A stretch of DNA of 64,000 bases from Secundilactobacillus angelensis (lineage in GTDB: Bacteria; Bacillota; Bacilli; Lactobacillales; Lactobacillaceae): the NCBI RefSeq assembly GCF_012641075.1, contig NZ_JAAXLJ010000001.1, positions 159,507 through 223,506 on the forward strand. Direction: 5' to 3'. A program made the position numbers and the translations under genes. The notes below the pieces were generated by a model, which saw only the letters and a list, made by a program, of their open reading frames with translations, made no database searches and had not been told where the DNA came from. Positions 8,436 to 17,975 of this stretch are shown here, one piece after another; position 1 is the stretch's first letter, and each line of letters opens with the position of its first letter.

Positions 8436-11400
8436 ATGGATAAACGTGTCATTAATAAATTTGCAGTCCAAGCGCGTCGTGATCTGATTCTAAGTGTTAC
8501 GTTACGTCTGCAAACACTTGGAATTACAGAAAATGGGGCTGTTGAAAAGAACGATCGGTCAACCGCACAAGCAGAGTATTACAACGATAATACAACACCA
8601 TTGGAAGGCGCGGACATTGCTCGACGGGCCAAAATTGTTCAACGATTACAAGAAACTGCTCAAAACAGTGATTGGAAAAGTGCTTATCAGGATTTGATTG
8701 AAGAAGTTGCTTACACTTGGTTTAACCGAATTATTGCGATTCGGTTTATGGAAGTTAACGATTATTTACCATCTGGTGTCCGTGTACTCTCTTCAGTGGA
8801 GGGACGTAATGAACCTGATATTATGTTTTACGCAAATGATATAGAGGCTGACATTGGTACTTATACCAAAGCAGAACATGAATTGATTCAACGGGCTACA
8901 GATCAACAGTTGCCTGCTGATCTTGATCGTATGTATCAAATGCTGTTTATTAAGCAAGCTAATGCTTTGAATGCGAATCTACCTAAGTTGTTTGAGCGCA
9001 CTGATGACTATATGCAGCTTTTGTTCACTCCCAGCTATAATCGCGGTGTAATTGCAGACTTAGTGGAACAGATTCCAGAAGCAGATTTCGATATTTCTAG
9101 TGATGACAGTCAGGGACAAGTTGAGATTATTGGGTGGCTGTATCAGTATTATAATCAAGAACCTCATAACGAAGTTGTTAACATTAATGGTGGGCCAGTT
9201 AAAGAACGAGATATTCCTGCAGCCACCCAGCTTTTCACGACTGATTGGGTTGTGCGGTATATGGTCGATAACTCATTAGGACGTTATTACCTGGAACACA
9301 CACCGGATTCAAAACTAGCCACACATTTGAAGTATCTGTTACCAGGTGACTTAAATATGTCATCAGAAACGTTAGACCTTACTAAATTACGCATTTTGGA
9401 TAATGCTATGGGCTCAGGACATATTCTGGTTTACGCATTTGATGTTTTAATGAAAGTCTACGAGGAACAAGGATACTCATTACGAGAAGCAGCTCAATTG
9501 ATTGCGACGCAAAATCTATATGGCTTAGAAATTGATAAACGAGCCTATCAATTAGCATATTTTGCAATTATGATGAAAGTTCGTCAATATGATCGACGAG
9601 CGTTAACCCGCCAGTTAAACTTAAATTTACTTGTATTTGAGAATACACAAAACTTAACTGACAACTTCTTTAGCCAATTAGAACTCTCCGTAGAGCAACG
9701 TAGCCAATTACTAGAGTTGCGGGATGATTTCTTACATGCGAAAACATTGGGATCAATTATACATTTTGAACGTCAATATGATGTTCAATCATTGTTGAGA
9801 ACTATCAATGGATTAAATGAAAATACTCAACATAATTTATTTATTACGAGTGCTGATTTGGCACAATTACAGCAGATGGTTCAAATAGTTGGCGTATTAC
9901 AGGCTAAATACGATGTTGTGGTGACTAATCCGCCCTATCTTAATAAGATGGATAAATCACTGAAAAATTATGTTAAAAAGTATTACAAAAATTATTCAGG
10001 AGATCTGTTTTCAATCTTTATCTGGATAAATATTAACATGACTCGGCCTGATGGGTATGCTGCTTATATGACGCCGTTTGTGTGGATGTTTATTAAAACA
10101 TACGAAAAATTACGACTTAACATATTAGATAATCAGTCTATTTCAAGCTTAATTCAAATGGAGTATTCGGCTTTTGAAGAAGCAACTGTGCCAATTAATA
10201 CCTTTGTATTGAAGAATTCAAACAAGGAAATAAACCATATTGGGACTTATCTTAAGCTTTCGGCCTTTAAGGGTGGTATGGATATTCAAAAAGATAAAGT
10301 ATTAGAGGCTGTATTGAATCCTACAGTAAAATATCTTTATCGAACTAATCAAGCGAACTTTGGTAAGATTCCGGGAAGTCCAATTGCTTATTGGGCTAGT
10401 TTGGCTTTATTGAAAGATTTCACTATCGGGAAACCACTTAACAAATTTGTTGATGTAAAGCATGGTATGACCACAACTGATAATAACCGATTTATTAGGC
10501 AATGGTATGAAATTGTTTTCCAAAATATTCAGTTCCATGAAAAAACAGTAACTGAAGCAGCACAATCTAATAAAAAATGGTTTCCATTCAATAAAGGTGG
10601 AGCATTCAGACGTTGGTCGGGAAATTATGATTATGTAGTTAATTACCAATATGATGGCTTAGAAATTAAAGCTAATGCACTAAAACGATATCCATATTTA
10701 AAGACTCCTGATTTTGTCGTACCCAATTCAAGGTATTACTTTCACCCTTGTGTTACCTGGTCAGATATTGGGAGTGGTCTTTTCAGTATGCGATTTCGAG
10801 AACAAGGTTCTATTATGGGGAATAAAGGGCCAAGCGCATATTCAAAGGATAAAAGTGCGTTATTAACAGTTCTAGGGCTTATGAATTCAGTTGTTGGACA
10901 ACATATTATTCGAATGATTAATCCGACAATTACAAGGAATGTGCAGGATGTGGGAAAAACTCCCGTTATTATCTTTGATAACAGGAAAATTTTAAGACGG
11001 ATTCAAGAAAATATTTTTATAACTCAGGGAGAATGGAACTCATTTGAAACTTCTTGGGAGTTCTTACAAAACATACTTATAAAACATATCGCTGAGCATA
11101 ATCAAAACTGGACCATTGAGGCTGCATACAATCAATGGGAGCAGGAAGCGTTAAATCGCTTTAATCAACTGAAAGCAAATGAAGAAGAACTCAATCGATT
11201 CTTCATTGATCTTTCGGTCTTCAAGATGAGTTAACACCTGAGGTGGCAGATAAAGATGTATCAGTACGAAAAGCTGATTTACCACCGGATATTAAAGCAT
11301 TCTTGTCTTACTTTATTGGTGTAACTTTTGGTCGATATTCGCTGGATGTTCCAGGATTAGTGTATGCCGGTGGTCAATGGGATAGTGATAAATATAAGAC

Positions 11401-12013
11401 TTATCAGCCTAATAAAGATGATATTATTCTACTTACGGATGATGATTACTTTGGAGATCAAAGAGACATTATTAACCGGCTAAAGTCTTTCTTGACGATT
11501 ACGTTTGGTGAGAGTCATTTAGATGAAAATCTTCGTTTTATTGCTAATGTATTAGGCAAAAAGGGAGAGACCCCTGAAATACAAATTCGGAAGTACTTTA
11601 TTGATGATTTTTACAAGAAGGATCATCTATCAACTTATCAAAAGCGACCGATTTATTGGCAATTTACTTCTGGTAGACAGGGGGGATTTAGAGCCTTAAT
11701 GTACTTACATCGTTATGATGAGAATACGTTGGCTATGATTCGAACATCATACCTTCATCCGCTGCAGGAAGCATATGAGAATAGGCGAGTACAATTACAG
11801 AAATTAGCTGAGAGTGAAATCAATACGAAACAGCGCAATCAAATGACCAAGCGTGTAACCACCCTTGGGAAAATGATTGATGAAATTATTAAATATGATA
11901 GTGCGCTCCAACATGTTGCTAACATGCACGTTGAGCTTGACCTAGATGATGGTGTACTTGTTAACCATGAAAAAGTGCAGGGCGGACAAAAAATACTAAA
12001 TCCGTTAAAATAG
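8436..12013 (+). pseudogene. pglX: pglX (BREX adenine methyltransferase), expressed copy, split by a -1 frameshift
   Basis: PglX is the N6-adenine methyltransferase that marks host DNA in BREX. The first part (ATG 8436, ACGGAGA upstream) codes 932 residues with motif I DNAMGSGH near 322 and catalytic NPPY near 498. The C-terminal half from about 10396 is the variable target-recognition part. At 11211-11216 the reading frame shifts: FFIDL is followed by SVFKMS and a stop at 11232, whereas the other frame reads GLQDELTPEVADKDVS and runs intact to 12013. Adding one T to the TTT run at about 11212-11215 restores one protein of about 1190 residues, the normal length. The 256-residue tail from 11243 has no independent ribosome binding site, so I treat both parts as one damaged gene. 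A truncated 932-residue protein may still be made. Confidence 0.88.
9023..10395. repeat. pglX: direct-orientation arm of the pglX inverted repeat (1.37 kb)
   Basis: This part of pglX is closely matched, in reverse orientation, by 13977-15343. The homology begins abruptly at GTTCACTCCCAGC and ends abruptly after GCTTATTGGG, exactly where the target-recognition halves diverge. The stretch from about 10090 to 10395 is especially similar, with only a handful of substitutions and a 9-base insertion (EEV) in the other copy. Such arms let the C-terminal specificity half be exchanged by inversion of the intervening DNA. Confidence 0.85.
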
Positions 12014-12015
12014 GC

Positions 12016-12068
12016 ATTATAAAAGGGCTCTTCACGAATTAGATATCAATTCGTAAGGAGTCTTCTTT
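12016..12068 (+). terminator. terminator after pglX
   Basis: A stem CTCTTCACGAATT pairs with AATTCGTAAGGAG across an 8-base loop (AGATATCA) and is followed by TCTTCTTTTT. It lies 3 bases past the pglX stop and would end brxA-pglX transcription before the converging recombinase gene. If efficient, pglZ and brxL need their own promoter. Confidence 0.7.
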
Positions 12069-12091
12069 TTAGGTGTGCTGATTATTCAGAG

Positions 12092-12115
12092 TGTGCCAAA
12101 AAAAGTGCCAACTTA
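12092..12115. repeat. inverted repeat flanking the recombinase gene, left copy
   Basis: GCCAA, a five-base A spacer, then GTGCCAACTTA (12105-12115). The same word pair occurs in reverse orientation at 13222-13242 with a four-base spacer. The last three bases are the complement of the recombinase gene's original stop codon. Spacing and position suggest a recombinase binding site. Confidence 0.55.
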
Positions 12116-13188
12116 TTCTTGTGAAATAATATCGATAATTCGATCTGTATCCTGTTCTTCAAGTTCTTTTATAACGTGTAGATAAGTTGATTGTGTCGTT
12201 GTAATATTTGCATGTCCTAGTCGTTTAGACACTGATAAAACACTAATACCTTGATAGAGTAAAATTGAGGCGTGTGTCTGAGTCCGTGAAAAGTGATTCT
12301 AGGCAAATTTAATGACGTTAACTTTGCCGTTAATATTTTATTGATTTCAGCACTTACGGGTGTCTTACCATCTTTTAGAAAAATTGGTGAACTAGAAGCT
12401 ATCTCATGGCTATTTGAGGACTGTTGTAGTGCTTTGATTGCAGCAATGTTAACCGAAATACGACGCACTAAACTTGGTGTTTTAGTTTTTTTAAAACCGG
12501 TGTGATATTTATAATCCCATGTTTTGTTGATGTTAATTTGATTTAACTCATTATCAAGATCTTCAGGTGTTAGGCCAATAACTTCAGCGTAGAGCATGCC
12601 GGTAATAGCAGCTATATAGATGATTAATTGTTTGCGTTCTGTTAAGTCTAGGTGCTGGATAAGGCACTGCCATTCAGCGTAGTTTAGTGCTTTTTTTGGA
12701 TGCTTAACTGTATGTCCACTTACAACTGCTTTCCGAGTAGGATCAATTGGAATAATACGCTCGTCCAAAGCATCCAACATAGCTGCATAAATTTGTTTAT
12801 GAAATGTTGAAACCGTTCGAGGTGCATGATCAACCGCAAATTCGTTAAGTTTTTCTTGATATAGGGACCGGCTGATGTCTTTAAGCAAAATATGGCCAAA
12901 TAATCGTTTGATATGTTGTAGTGTATTACCATATTTGATTAAAGTTACATCACTCACAGAATTTTCTTTATACAGCTGTACCCAACGCGCAAAATAGTCT
13001 GTAAATGGAATGTTACCAGCTCGATAATGTTGCACACTAATATAATTTGATTTTACTTGGCTGGCGGCTAATTCGGCATTACTTTTAAGTGAAAATCCTG
13101 ATTTACGTAGCTTTTTGTAAGTGCCATCAATATCCTTATATGAAATTCCGTACTGCCAAACATTGCCCCATTTTCGATAACTAACCAT
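12113..13188 (-). pseudogene. tyrosine recombinase (pglX invertase), inactivated
   Basis: Phage-integrase-family recombinase, presumed to invert the pglX cassette. The N-terminal arm-binding part (MVSYRKWGNVWQYGISYKD), a core-binding part and the catalytic domain are recognisable. At 12292-12300 the expected GLRHTHAS reads GLRHTPQF: a (CA)5 run has become (CA)3, deleting four bases. The visible product therefore stops at 12217 after 323 residues. The other frame continues HASILLYQGISVLSVSKRLG and a STYLHV box with the catalytic Tyr to a natural stop at 12113; restored length is about 359 residues. In addition the first catalytic Arg is missing: TGMLYAEV in place of the usual TGMRYxEV, a CGC-to-CTC type change. 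Both lesions predict loss of activity. Confidence 0.85.
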
Positions 13189-13221
13189 AATTTATGCCAC
13201 TTCTTTGTGTGGTATAACTAC

Positions 13222-13242
13222 TAAGTTGGCACAAAATTGGCC
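13222..13242. repeat. inverted repeat flanking the recombinase gene, right copy
   Basis: TAAGTTGGCAC at 13222-13232, four bases, then TTGGC: the reverse complement of the element at 12092-12115. It lies between the recombinase start and the end of the reverse pglX copy. Confidence 0.55.
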
Positions 13243-15343
13243 CAGAGGCATGTAGATTTATGAAAATGTATGAGTTTGAGCGATTATGCTCAACGATGTG
13301 AGAAACTAGTGAAAATTTATCAAAATTCCAAGAGGTTTCATCTAAATTCCAGTTAATATCTGAAATTAAAATATTATTTTGAAATATTTTTTCGATTGCT
13401 GGTGATAAATGAGTATTTACTACGGGAAAATTTCTAAAATCACCAATTTGCATATTAATGGTTGGATTTAATAATTTAAAAATATAATTTCCTAATTTTG
13501 AGTTAAGCATTACTAATGTTAGTTATAACATTTTTTATCTCCAAATGCTTCTTTGCCAGCACTATCATGTATACTTCCCTGACGTCGAAATCGAATACTA
13601 AAACCACCGCTAGTTATTAATGACCATGTAATTGCTTGCTTAAAGTAAGTAGTTTCACTCATCACTCTAGATTTAGTTTGTTGTGTTCCACGAGTAAAGA
13701 ACCTTATTTGTTGTCCATTATTCTCCCAGTTAATAATGTAATCATAGTTTCCGCTCCACTTCCGATAAGACCCTCTTTTATTGTATGGGAACCATTTTGC
13801 GTGTGAGAGCGTTGCCTCTTAATTTGACTTAACTTTAAATTCTATCTTATCTATTCTTACTTCATACCATTGACGTAAAAAGCGCGCGTTATCCCCAGTA
13901 GTTAAATCAGCTTTAGGATCCACTACTGAATCCAAGGAAAGTCCTTTCTCGAAATCTTGAAGTAAGTATTGACTGACCCAATAAGCAATTGGATTTCCCG
14001 GAATCTTGCCAAGGTTCGTTTGATTAGTTCGATAAAGATATTTTACTGTAGGATTCGATACAGCCTCTAATACTTTATCTTTTTGAATATCCATACCACC
14101 CTTAAAAGCCGAAAGCTTAAAATAAGTCCCAATATGGTTTATTTCCTTGTTTGAATTCTTCAATACAAAGGTATTAATTGGTACAGCTACTTCTTCAGTT
14201 GCTTCTTCAAAAGCCGAATACTCCATTTGAATTAAGCTTGAAATAGACTGATTATCTAATATATTAAGTCGTAATTTTTCGTATGTTTTAATAAACATCC
14301 AAACAAATGGCGTCATGTAGGTAGCATACCCAACAGGTACAGTCATATTGATATTCAACCAAATAAAGACCGAAAACAGATCACCTGAATAGCTCTTATA
14401 ATACTTTTTCACGTAATCTTTAAGGGGTTTATCCATTTTGTTTAGGTACGGTGGGTTAGTTACTACCACGTCGTACTTAATTTGCAGCATCTGCCGCAAT
14501 TGTGACAAATCATCCTTTCTCACAAATAAACTGCTTTGCTCAGTATCTGATAACGAATCAATAGCATTAGTTAGTGCTTGAGTATCATATTTATGATCTA
14601 GGTGGATGATGGATCCAAGCGTTTTAGCCTGTAAAAAGGTATCTCGAAGTTTTGTTAACTGTTCGCGCTGATTGCTTGTTATGGCTAACTGATTCAAGAA
14701 ATCATTTGTTATATTTTTAGTACTTTCAAACGTAAATAGATTCAGTCCTAAATGCCGCTTCAGTGCTCGTCGATCATACTGACGAACTTTCATCATAATA
14801 GCAAAATATGCTAGTTGATAGGCTCGTTTATCGATTTCTAAACCAAACAAATTATGTGTGGCAATCTGTTGTGCTGCTTCGCGTCGAGAATAACCTTGTT
14901 CTTCATAAATCTGCATCAAAACGTCAAATGTATAAACTAAAATATGACCAGAACCCATTGCATTATCTAAAACACGTAATTTAGACAGATCTAACGTGTC
15001 CCTTACTCTATTTAAATCACCTGGCAATTGATATTGTAAATGATCTGCCAATCCGGAATCAGGTGTATGTTCCAAATAGTAACGTCATAAGGAATTATCG
15101 ACCATATGCCTCACTACCCAATCAGTTGTAAAAAGCTGGGTGGCAGCCGGAATATCACGTTCTTTAACTGGACCACCGTTAATATTAACGACCTCATTGT
15201 GTGGCTCTTGATTATAATATTGATACAGCCACCCAATAATTTCAACTTGCCCTTGGCTATCATCACTAGAAATATCAAAATCTGTTTCCGGAATCTGTTC
15301 CACTAAGTCTGCAATTACACCGCGATTATAGCTGGGAGTGAAC
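13243..15343 (-). pseudogene. pglX: silent partial pglX copy in reverse orientation, decayed
   Basis: Second pglX copy that begins at the equivalent of residue 196 and ends near the residue that aligns with HIAEHN, lacking the last roughly 300 residues. Lesions: the conserved SLGRYYLEHTP reads SL-stop-RYYLEHTP (TGA at 15085-15087); an in-frame TAA at 13819-13821 follows FKVKSN; frameshifts occur near 13505-13535, after which LNSKLGNYIFKLLNPTINMQ resumes in another frame. Motif I DNAMGSGH and NPPY are retained. Its specificity half (from 13977 downward) is unlike that of the expressed copy, including SQYLLQDFEKGLSLDSVVD. If inverted into place it would give a truncated enzyme. Confidence 0.85.
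13977..15343. repeat. pglX: reverse arm of the pglX inverted repeat
   Basis: Partner of 9023-10395. The two arms differ by scattered substitutions, an 18-base deletion near 14493 and a 9-base insertion near 14195-14205. Inversion between them would exchange the DNA from about 10396 to 13976. Confidence 0.85.
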
Positions 15344-15385
15344 GATAATTACTGACGTCATCTAGTATTCAATTACTGGATTCGT

Positions 15386-15391
15386 TATACT
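15386..15391 (+). promoter_or_regulatory. possible -10 element for pglZ-brxL
   Basis: TATACT at 15386-15391 lies 56 bases before pglZ in the only gap between the silent pglX copy and pglZ. No good -35 is seen 16-18 bases upstream. The site is proposed because the terminator after pglX and the converging cassette separate pglZ-brxL from the upstream promoter. Confidence 0.3.
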
Positions 15392-15446
15392 AATTGCAAG
15401 AGAATAATTGCATGGACGATGCATGATAGTGGAGATATGAAAACGT

Positions 15447-17975
15447 ATGGCTGATCTAGATTTAACACAAATAGTAACCGCAATTGAATCATTGTTTACT
15501 GAACGTAATCACTTTGTTTTTTGGTTTGATGATCAAGGCGAATTTGTCGATAATATTACAGAGATTGCGACTGCTTTGAAAGAAATGGTGATTGTAATGC
15601 AGCCGCAAGAACAATTCAAAACTAAAATTCAGTTGGTAGACATGCAACGCCAGCAGCAAGATGCACTGGTGTATTCACCTGCACCGATGCCACCCATTGA
15701 GCTTAATCATTTAGAGGACTTTATTCGTTTTTCTAAGCGTTACTCAGCCGATGCTACTTCGATGTTATTAGAAGAACTTGGCATTCCGGAGAATAATCGA
15801 ACTACTTTGGTAACCTATGCATCATTTTTTGCGAATAAAGAACGTAAGGAACGGTTTAAAACACGTTATCATCATCAATCTGATCTTGAAATGGTGATGA
15901 TGTCCGCATTAGCGAAGGCTAAAGATGCTAGTATGACTTCTATCTTGCAGGCAGTCTGTCAGGATACCTTAGACGCTAATAATCAGTATCTTGTTAGTTT
16001 TGACAAATATGGATTATTAACTTCATTTTGGAGTCATGTTGAGCGTGCTTACGGTTTTTCTGAAGCACAGCCAACACTGCTACATCTAATGACGGCAATG
16101 TTTGTTAATACGGCATTTGATCAGGCAGAAATTAAGTTACCAACGGGGTTACATGCCTATACCTTAACTAATAACAGTAATGCCATTACGTATTTGAAAA
16201 ACACTCGTGATTCCGTTACATATCGCGGTGCAATTAAACAAATTGCTAATCAGGTTTGGTTAACTATTCAAGGTGATCAACTATTTGGCAGATTAGAGAT
16301 TATTCAACTCGTTAAAGTTGATGTTTTTCCAGAAGTTGACCCAATGATCTTAAAATGGTTGACTGGGCGCTTAGTAGCGGAGGATTATTCTGTTCAGGTT
16401 AACAACCAATCAATACCAGAATTGATAGCTGATCGGTTGACTCGAGCATACGCAGAAGATTATCAAATTGCTTATCAGCTGCAAAATGAGGCATTTACGT
16501 TATTGACACTTGACTTACAAGCCACACCGAATAATTTTGAAACGGCTGTTACACAATATGTTAGCCATGATTATCAACTTGATACGAGTTATCGATTGTT
16601 CACTATGGCGTTCAGTCAGATTCAACCGCAATTGGAAGCAACGATTGAACCCTTACGTAACAAAGTTGAAGCGAAGTACCTTAATGACTTTCTGAGTGCT
16701 GTTGTACCCAATTGGACGGCTAACTATGCACCGTCTAAAGTACCTACTAATCATCAGCAAAGTCACTTTTACTACGATGATATTCGTCATAATAAAGAGC
16801 GAACTGTGGTCTTAATTTCAGATGCATTTCGCTTTGAAGCGGGGAAGTCATTACAAGCACAATTGGATAGTCGAGATGTTGTAGATACGTCAATGGATTA
16901 TCGAATAACTGGACTACCTTCCGTTACTTACTTTGGCATGCCAGCATTATTACCTAACCAACAATTGACATATACGCACGATAACACGGTGTTAGTTGAT
17001 GGACAGGAAGCCAATAATACAGAAAAACGTGAACTGGTTCTTCAAAACGTTAATCCTAACAGTCGGGCTCTTCAGGTAAAAGACTTCCTAGAAATGGATT
17101 CTAAAAAACGTAAGGCAACGTTAACTGATCAAAAAGTGATCTATCTTTATCATAATATCATTGACACAACAGGTGAAAAATCAATCACTGAACAAACCGT
17201 TTTTTCGGCAACTGACAAAACCATTAATGAGCTTGCACGAACAATTGAAATTTTAAGAAATCTTAGCGTTAGTCATATTGTGGTAACAGCTGATCACGGT
17301 TATATTTATCGTCAATCAGCTTTAGATAGCGCTAATAAAATCGATGTGGCTAAAGAGAATTATGATGCTATTAGTGGCGAGAAGAAGGAACAACGCTATT
17401 TAATTAGTCAAAAGCCACTGCAGTTAACTGGTGTTATAGCTCAATCGTTGGGAGAGCTACTTGGCAATGAAGACTCACGATGGATTAGTTATCCGAAGAA
17501 TTTTGATATTTTTTCAGCTCCTGGGCCAAGTCAAAATTACGTGCATGGCGGTTGTTCGCCACAAGAAATGATCATTCCTGTCTTAGATATTCATACTCGT
17601 AAAGGTCGCTCACAAGCAGCCCCGGTAACTGTTCATGATGTTACAGCAATGAACCGAATTACGTCCCGTGAAGTTAATGTTCAAATTATGCAGGACGATG
17701 CGCTTAGTGACACCGTAATTGCTGCCAGTTTCCGAGTATACTTTGTTGATGACCAAAATCAGGTTATTTCTGAAATTCAAACATTGACGGCAGAGAGTAC
17801 CGCAGATTTACCGACGGATCGAATTCAAACACTTCGGTTAGCGTTAAAGGACGTTAAATACGCCACTGGACAGCATTACTCATTAGTTATACAAAATACT
17901 GACACTAAGACAGAAAAACGTTCTGACTACACGATGGACATGGTGATTGGAGGAGGATTCGGCTTTGACATCTGA
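15447..17975 (+). CDS. pglZ: BREX protein PglZ, alkaline-phosphatase superfamily
   Basis: PglZ is a core BREX protein with an alkaline-phosphatase-like metal-binding domain; the substrate is unknown. The 842-residue protein has LISDAFRFEAGKSL near residue 455, ITGLPSVTYFGMPALLP after it, and VTADHGYIYR near 612, the residues expected to bind metals. The N-terminal 400 residues and the C-terminal beta-rich domain are typical. Start ATG 15447 follows GGAG at 15430; a shorter ATG at 15436 opens only a 5-codon frame and is ignored. It overlaps brxL by 11 bases. Intact. Confidence 0.93.
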   Translation: MADLDLTQIVTAIESLFTERNHFVFWFDDQGEFVDNITEIATALKEMVIVMQPQEQFKTKIQLVDMQRQQQDALVYSPAPMPPIELNHLEDFIRFSKRYSADATSMLLEELGIPENNRTTLVTYASFFANKERKERFKTRYHHQSDLEMVMMSALAKAKDASMTSILQAVCQDTLDANNQYLVSFDKYGLLTSFWSHVERAYGFSEAQPTLLHLMTAMFVNTAFDQAEIKLPTGLHAYTLTNNSNAITYLKNTRDSVTYRGAIKQIANQVWLTIQGDQLFGRLEIIQLVKVDVFPEVDPMILKWLTGRLVAEDYSVQVNNQSIPELIADRLTRAYAEDYQIAYQLQNEAFTLLTLDLQATPNNFETAVTQYVSHDYQLDTSYRLFTMAFSQIQPQLEATIEPLRNKVEAKYLNDFLSAVVPNWTANYAPSKVPTNHQQSHFYYDDIRHNKERTVVLISDAFRFEAGKSLQAQLDSRDVVDTSMDYRITGLPSVTYFGMPALLPNQQLTYTHDNTVLVDGQEANNTEKRELVLQNVNPNSRALQVKDFLEMDSKKRKATLTDQKVIYLYHNIIDTTGEKSITEQTVFSATDKTINELARTIEILRNLSVSHIVVTADHGYIYRQSALDSANKIDVAKENYDAISGEKKEQRYLISQKPLQLTGVIAQSLGELLGNEDSRWISYPKNFDIFSAPGPSQNYVHGGCSPQEMIIPVLDIHTRKGRSQAAPVTVHDVTAMNRITSREVNVQIMQDDALSDTVIAASFRVYFVDDQNQVISEIQTLTAESTADLPTDRIQTLRLALKDVKYATGQHYSLVIQNTDTKTEKRSDYTMDMVIGGGFGFDI

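Noticed and set aside
10185..10200. GTGCCAATTA inside pglX as a recombinase core site related to GTGCCAACTTA.
   Set aside because: The reverse pglX copy has GTACCAATTA at this place, the match is short, and similar words occur by chance elsewhere (for example near 3519).
11243..12013. Independent 256-residue gene after pglX.
   Set aside because: It has no ribosome binding site or proper start, and continues the PglX C-terminus after a one-base frame correction.
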